In this document: one piece after another, positions 5,622 through 8,009 of the stretch
How the letters are laid out: each line of letters opens with the position of its first letter
Position numbering within the stretch: position 1 is the first letter of the stretch
NCBI GenBank assembly: GCA_900550455.1
Contig: URSE01000047.1
Coordinates: forward strand, 1-8,009
Direction of reading: 5' to 3'
DNA from: an uncultured Veillonella sp.
GTDB lineage: Bacteria; Bacillota; Negativicutes; Veillonellales; Veillonellaceae
DNA: 8,009 nucleotides
Position numbers and translations under genes: made by a program
Notes under the pieces: model-generated
Seen by the model: only the letters and a program-made list of their open reading frames with translations
Told to the model about the DNA's origin: nothing
Databases searched by the model: none

Positions 5622-6766
5622 GTAAATCCCTAGAGACTGCTGGCTTGAAAGTACTTGAAACTAAGGTTTATAAAAATCCTAGCGACCAAGATATCAAGGT
5701 ACTAGGACAAGTGTTAAGAGAGGGTGGCTTAGTAGCCATTCCCACGGAAACCGTGTATGGTCTTGCTGCTAATGGCTTAGATGCAGAGGCCATGGGACGT
5801 ATTTATGAAGCTAAGGGACGTCCTTCAGATAATCCCCTAATTCTCCACCTTGCCTCTAAGGATCAAGTGGCCCCTCTAGTAACACAGGTTCCCCCCTTGG
5901 CTCAAAAGTTGATGGATATATTTTGGCCCGGTCCATTGACCATTACTTTGCCTAAATCTGATTTTGTACCAGATCGGGCGACTGGTAGGCTAGATCGAGT
6001 GGCCCTTCGCTGTCCAGATCATGATTTGGCCCGAGCTATTATTAGGGCAGCAGGAGTTCCTCTGGCAGCACCTTCTGCTAACCTATCAGGTCGCCCTAGT
6101 CCTACTTCAGGCCAAGCCGTTCTCCACGATATGGATGGCCGTATAGAAGCTTTGGTGGACGCAGGTCCCTGTTCGATTGGCGTTGAATCAACAGTGGTGG
6201 AAGTTCATGACAACCAATTGATTATCCTCCGCCCAGGTGGTGTTACGGAGTCTATGCTTAAAGAAGTGACACCTCATGTAGTCTATGATAAGCACCTTCT
6301 AGGGGCTAAAGAAGCCCCTAAGGCACCAGGTATGAAGTATAAGCACTATGCGCCTGATGCAGAGATGACGACCTATGTAGGATCCGATCAAGACATAGTC
6401 AGGGCTATGGTGGCTAAGATAAACAATATTCTTGAGGAGACTAGACAGGACAAGCCCCTTTCCCTTGGACTTATCCTCAGGGAAGATCTCCTTGAAGTAA
6501 TCCAAGAAGGACTGAAGGGAGACGGGGAAGAATTAGATCATGCTGAGTATAGTCCTCATGAAGATGAAGGCGTTGATCTGGAAATCATTCCCCTTACCTA
6601 TAAGGATCCTGTGGACCTAGCTCACACCCTCTACCAAGACCTCTTGGATTTCAATGAGGCTGGTGTAGACTATATATTGGCGCAAGGTCTCGCAGAGGAA
6701 GGCCTTGGTTTAGCTATTATGAACCGTATGAATAAGGCCTCTGCTGGGCGCATTATAAAATTATAA
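5618..6766 (+). CDS. sua5: L-threonylcarbamoyladenylate synthase, Sua5 type
   Basis: This enzyme makes threonylcarbamoyl-AMP from threonine, bicarbonate and ATP. It is the first step of the universal t6A37 modification of ANN-decoding tRNAs, completed by TsaB/D/E. The YrdC-like catalytic domain (about 20-210) contains PTETVYGLA (42-50), KGRPSDNPL (66-74), FWPGPLT (102-108), PSANLSG (152-158) and GVESTV (188-193). A linker with PGMKYKHYAP (237-246) leads to the C-terminal Sua5 domain, which ends in GLGLAIMNRMNKAS. At 382 residues it is longer than the roughly 340-350 usual for Sua5. Extra acidic sequence sits around 310-330 in the C-terminal domain. The start has AGAAGGTG at 5605-5612 and overlaps prmC by four bases, so the two are translationally coupled. 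The stop lies in a run of A that starts at 6765. Confidence 0.96.
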   Translation: MSKSLETAGLKVLETKVYKNPSDQDIKVLGQVLREGGLVAIPTETVYGLAANGLDAEAMGRIYEAKGRPSDNPLILHLASKDQVAPLVTQVPPLAQKLMDIFWPGPLTITLPKSDFVPDRATGRLDRVALRCPDHDLARAIIRAAGVPLAAPSANLSGRPSPTSGQAVLHDMDGRIEALVDAGPCSIGVESTVVEVHDNQLIILRPGGVTESMLKEVTPHVVYDKHLLGAKEAPKAPGMKYKHYAPDAEMTTYVGSDQDIVRAMVAKINNILEETRQDKPLSLGLILREDLLEVIQEGLKGDGEELDHAEYSPHEDEGVDLEIIPLTYKDPVDLAHTLYQDLLDFNEAGVDYILAQGLAEEGLGLAIMNRMNKASAGRIIKL

Positions 6767-6797
6767 AAAAAAAGTCTACTCATAGTGAATATATGTG

Positions 6798-6825
6798 TTT
6801 ACAGAGTGGAATAATGTGTTATACT
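6798..6825 (+). promoter_or_regulatory. Promoter for the ywlE-rpiB unit
   Basis: TTTACA (6798-6803), a 16-base spacer and TATACT (6820-6825) preceded by TG (6817-6818) form an extended -10 promoter. It lies 31 bases before the phosphatase ATG, in the 90-base gap after sua5. No terminator hairpin is evident after sua5, so read-through from the upstream operon may add to it. Confidence 0.65.
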
Positions 6826-6856
6826 AGGTAAGTACCTTACATGAGAAAGGTCAGTC

Positions 6857-7300
6857 ATGAATATTTTGTTTATATGCACAGGAAATACCTGTCGGTCTCC
6901 TATGGCCCAAGGTTTGATAGAGACCCTAGCCCAAGAACGAGGCCTATCGATTGTGGCTTCTTCTGCTGGTCTTTTTGCTGCCTATGGAGCTAAGGTGACC
7001 CCAGAGGCGGTTGAGGCAGTTAAGGATAGGGTGGATATTAGTGGTCATGAGTCTAGACCCCTCAAGGTCGATTTGGTGAATGCAGCTGATTTAGTTCTTG
7101 CTATGGCTGACGACCACAAGACGGTCCTCCTCAGACAATTTCCATTTGACGCTGATAAGATAAAGACACTGGCGGAGTGGGCTGGTGAGGAAGGGGATGT
7201 GATAGATCCTCATGGGGGCTCCCAAGAGGTCTACAACCATTGCGCCAAGACCATAGAAGACTTACTAGAAAAAGGCCTAGAGTCCATGGCTGATTCTTAG
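6857..7300 (+). CDS. ywlE: Low-molecular-weight phosphatase, YwlE-type (probable protein-arginine phosphatase)
   Basis: The 147-residue protein has the low-molecular-weight phosphotyrosine phosphatase fold. The P-loop CTGNTCRS (7-14) supplies nucleophile C7 and phosphate-binding R13. The general acid is D117 in VIDPHGGS. Thr at position 11 inside the P-loop is the feature known in Bacillus YwlE to favour phosphoarginine, where tyrosine phosphatases carry a bulkier Ile. AGLFA (37-41) and ADLVLAM (77-83) also fit YwlE. Gene order Sua5-YwlE-RpiB-GlyA matches that of Bacillus apart from missing intervening genes, supporting orthology. A second P-loop cysteine, C12, is present. The start has GAAAGG at 6845-6850 and its own promoter. 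Whether the host makes phosphoarginine (McsB) cannot be seen here; a tyrosine phosphatase role is the alternative. Confidence 0.88.
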   Translation: MNILFICTGNTCRSPMAQGLIETLAQERGLSIVASSAGLFAAYGAKVTPEAVEAVKDRVDISGHESRPLKVDLVNAADLVLAMADDHKTVLLRQFPFDADKIKTLAEWAGEEGDVIDPHGGSQEVYNHCAKTIEDLLEKGLESMADS

Positions 7301-7368
7301 GGCCTATGGCTAGAGATAAGTAAGTAATTAGTTCCCATTTCATAAACAAGAGTTATGGAGGTAAGAAG

Positions 7369-7806
7369 ATGAAAGTTGCGATTGGTGCTGATCATGGTGG
7401 ATATAGGTTAAAGGAAGACATTAAGGGGCTCTTAGAAGACCTAGGTGTGGACTACAAAGATTTTGGCACTCATTCTACAGAGTCTGTAGACTACCCTGAT
7501 GTGGCCTTGCCTGTGGCCCAATCTGTGGCTGATGGCCTGTTTGACCGAGGTATCTTGATTTGTGGCACTGGTATCGGTATAGGTATTGCGGCCAATAAGG
7601 TGAAAGGGATTCGAGCTGCCTTGGTACATGATACCTTCTCTGCACATGCCTGCCGGGAGCATAATGATGCCAATATCCTCACCATGGGAGAACGTGTTAT
7701 CGGCTCTGGTCTAGCACGAGATATTGTTACCATTTGGTTGGCTACTGATTTTGAAGGTGGCCGACATGAACGACGGGTAGAAAAAATTATGACCATTGAA
7801 AAATAA
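7369..7806 (+). CDS. rpiB: Ribose-5-phosphate isomerase B
   Basis: RpiB interconverts ribose 5-phosphate and ribulose 5-phosphate in the non-oxidative pentose phosphate pathway in the cytoplasm. The 145-residue length is standard. Visible motifs are GADHGG (6-11), DYPD (41-44), the catalytic loop ICGTGIGIGIAANK (64-77) with the base C65, and REHNDANIL (96-104) with H98 in the active site. A LacA/B galactose-6-phosphate isomerase subunit is the main look-alike. The single gene, this motif set and the ywlE-rpiB-glyA context favour RpiB. GGAGGT (7357-7362) lies six bases before the ATG. It follows ywlE by 68 bases with no terminator evident, so the two probably share a transcript. Confidence 0.95.
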   Translation: MKVAIGADHGGYRLKEDIKGLLEDLGVDYKDFGTHSTESVDYPDVALPVAQSVADGLFDRGILICGTGIGIGIAANKVKGIRAALVHDTFSAHACREHNDANILTMGERVIGSGLARDIVTIWLATDFEGGRHERRVEKIMTIEK

Positions 7807-7813
7807 GTTACGC

Positions 7814-7845
7814 CTTTGCCATTCTGAGCCTACAGTTTGGCAGAG
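7814..7845 (+). terminator. Hairpin after rpiB, possible terminator
   Basis: CTTTGCCA (7814-7821) and CTG (7824-7826) pair with CAG (7833-7835) and TGGCAGAG (7838-7845), with an internal TT/TT mismatch, one T-G pair and a six-base loop AGCCTA. The following tract (ACATATTTCTTT) is T-rich but broken, so termination may be partial. No convincing promoter for glyA is seen in the remaining 31 bases, and read-through may be needed. Confidence 0.5.
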
Positions 7846-7876
7846 ACATATTTCTTTAGTATTTTTGGAGGTTTCT

Positions 7877-8009
7877 ATGAGTTACTTAGAACAAGCTGAT
7901 AAAGAAATTGCACAGATTATTGATCAAGAGTTGGGTCGCCAACGGAATAAGTTGGAAATGATCGCTTCTGAAAATATCGTATCCCAAGCCGTTATGGAAG
8001 CTCAAGGTA
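7877..8009 (+). CDS. glyA: Serine hydroxymethyltransferase, N-terminal part (cut by window end)
   Basis: GlyA is a PLP enzyme that converts serine and tetrahydrofolate to glycine and 5,10-methylene-tetrahydrofolate, the main source of one-carbon units. Only the first 44 codons are present. They begin MSYLEQADKEIAQIIDQEL and contain LEMIASENIVSQAVMEAQG, the strongly conserved N-terminal SHMT segment that contributes to the dimer and active site. The PLP lysine lies beyond the window. GGAGGT (7867-7872) precedes the ATG. The position after ywlE and rpiB matches the Firmicute arrangement. The assignment is firm despite truncation by the window edge. Confidence 0.96.
   Translation, partial: MSYLEQADKEIAQIIDQELGRQRNKLEMIASENIVSQAVMEAQG

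Noticed and set aside
6752..6773. Tandem ATTATAAA plus a run of nine A at the sua5 end as a terminator
   Set aside because: There is no stem before a T-run on the + strand, and no gene on the minus strand needs ending there. It is probably AT-rich chance sequence.
7491..7796. 101-codon minus-strand open frame over rpiB
   Set aside because: It mirrors rpiB codons, is low-complexity, and has no supporting start signals.
1..8009. Mobile element, CRISPR array, defence island or biosynthetic cluster
   Set aside because: No transposase, integrase, repeat-spacer array, tRNA attachment site or cluster enzyme is present. The genes are mostly conserved housekeeping functions in a familiar order.

Overview
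The window is an 8 kb stretch of ordinary bacterial chromosome. All eleven recognised genes lie on the + strand, and no gap between genes exceeds about 155 bases. Base composition is moderately AT-rich, with Bacillus-like promoters and strong AGGAGG-type ribosome binding sites. The gene order (rpmE, yqhQ/DUF1385, prfA, prmC, sua5, ywlE-like phosphatase, rpiB, glyA) is the classical Firmicute arrangement. Codon and sequence flavour suggest Negativicutes, perhaps a Veillonella relative, but this taxonomic call is inference from gene order and style only.

Region 1 (1-1994) starts with a short promoter region holding a duplicated TATAAT block. It is followed by nth (endonuclease III) and, one base later, a 406-residue protein of no recognised family. 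That protein reads like a decayed N6-adenine DNA methyltransferase with a specificity-domain-like tail. Region 2 (1995-2738) holds two small, separately promoted genes: a YdbC/PC4-type single-stranded-DNA-binding protein and ribosomal protein L31. They are separated by a 152-base gap containing two overlapping, mutually exclusive hairpins and a very good promoter for rpmE. L31 is closed by a clear stem-loop terminator.

Region 3 (2756-6766) is a tight run of four genes: a DUF1385 membrane protein starting at TTG, release factor 1 (prfA), the release-factor glutamine methyltransferase that modifies it (prmC), and the Sua5-type threonylcarbamoyl-AMP synthase for tRNA t6A. prfA/prmC and prmC/sua5 are translationally linked by overlapping stop and start codons. 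Region 4 (6775-8009) has its own extended -10 promoter, then a YwlE-type low-molecular-weight phosphatase with the threonine typical of phosphoarginine phosphatases, ribose-5-phosphate isomerase B, a hairpin, and the first 44 codons of glyA (serine hydroxymethyltransferase).

The common theme is translation: ribosomal protein, termination, release-factor methylation and tRNA modification. DNA maintenance genes lie on the left, and central carbon and one-carbon metabolism on the right. There is no tRNA, rRNA, CRISPR array, insertion sequence or phage gene. The least ordinary items are the degenerate-methyltransferase-like protein after nth, the four consecutive in-frame stop codons of all three kinds that end the release factor 1 gene, and the alternative hairpins before rpmE.
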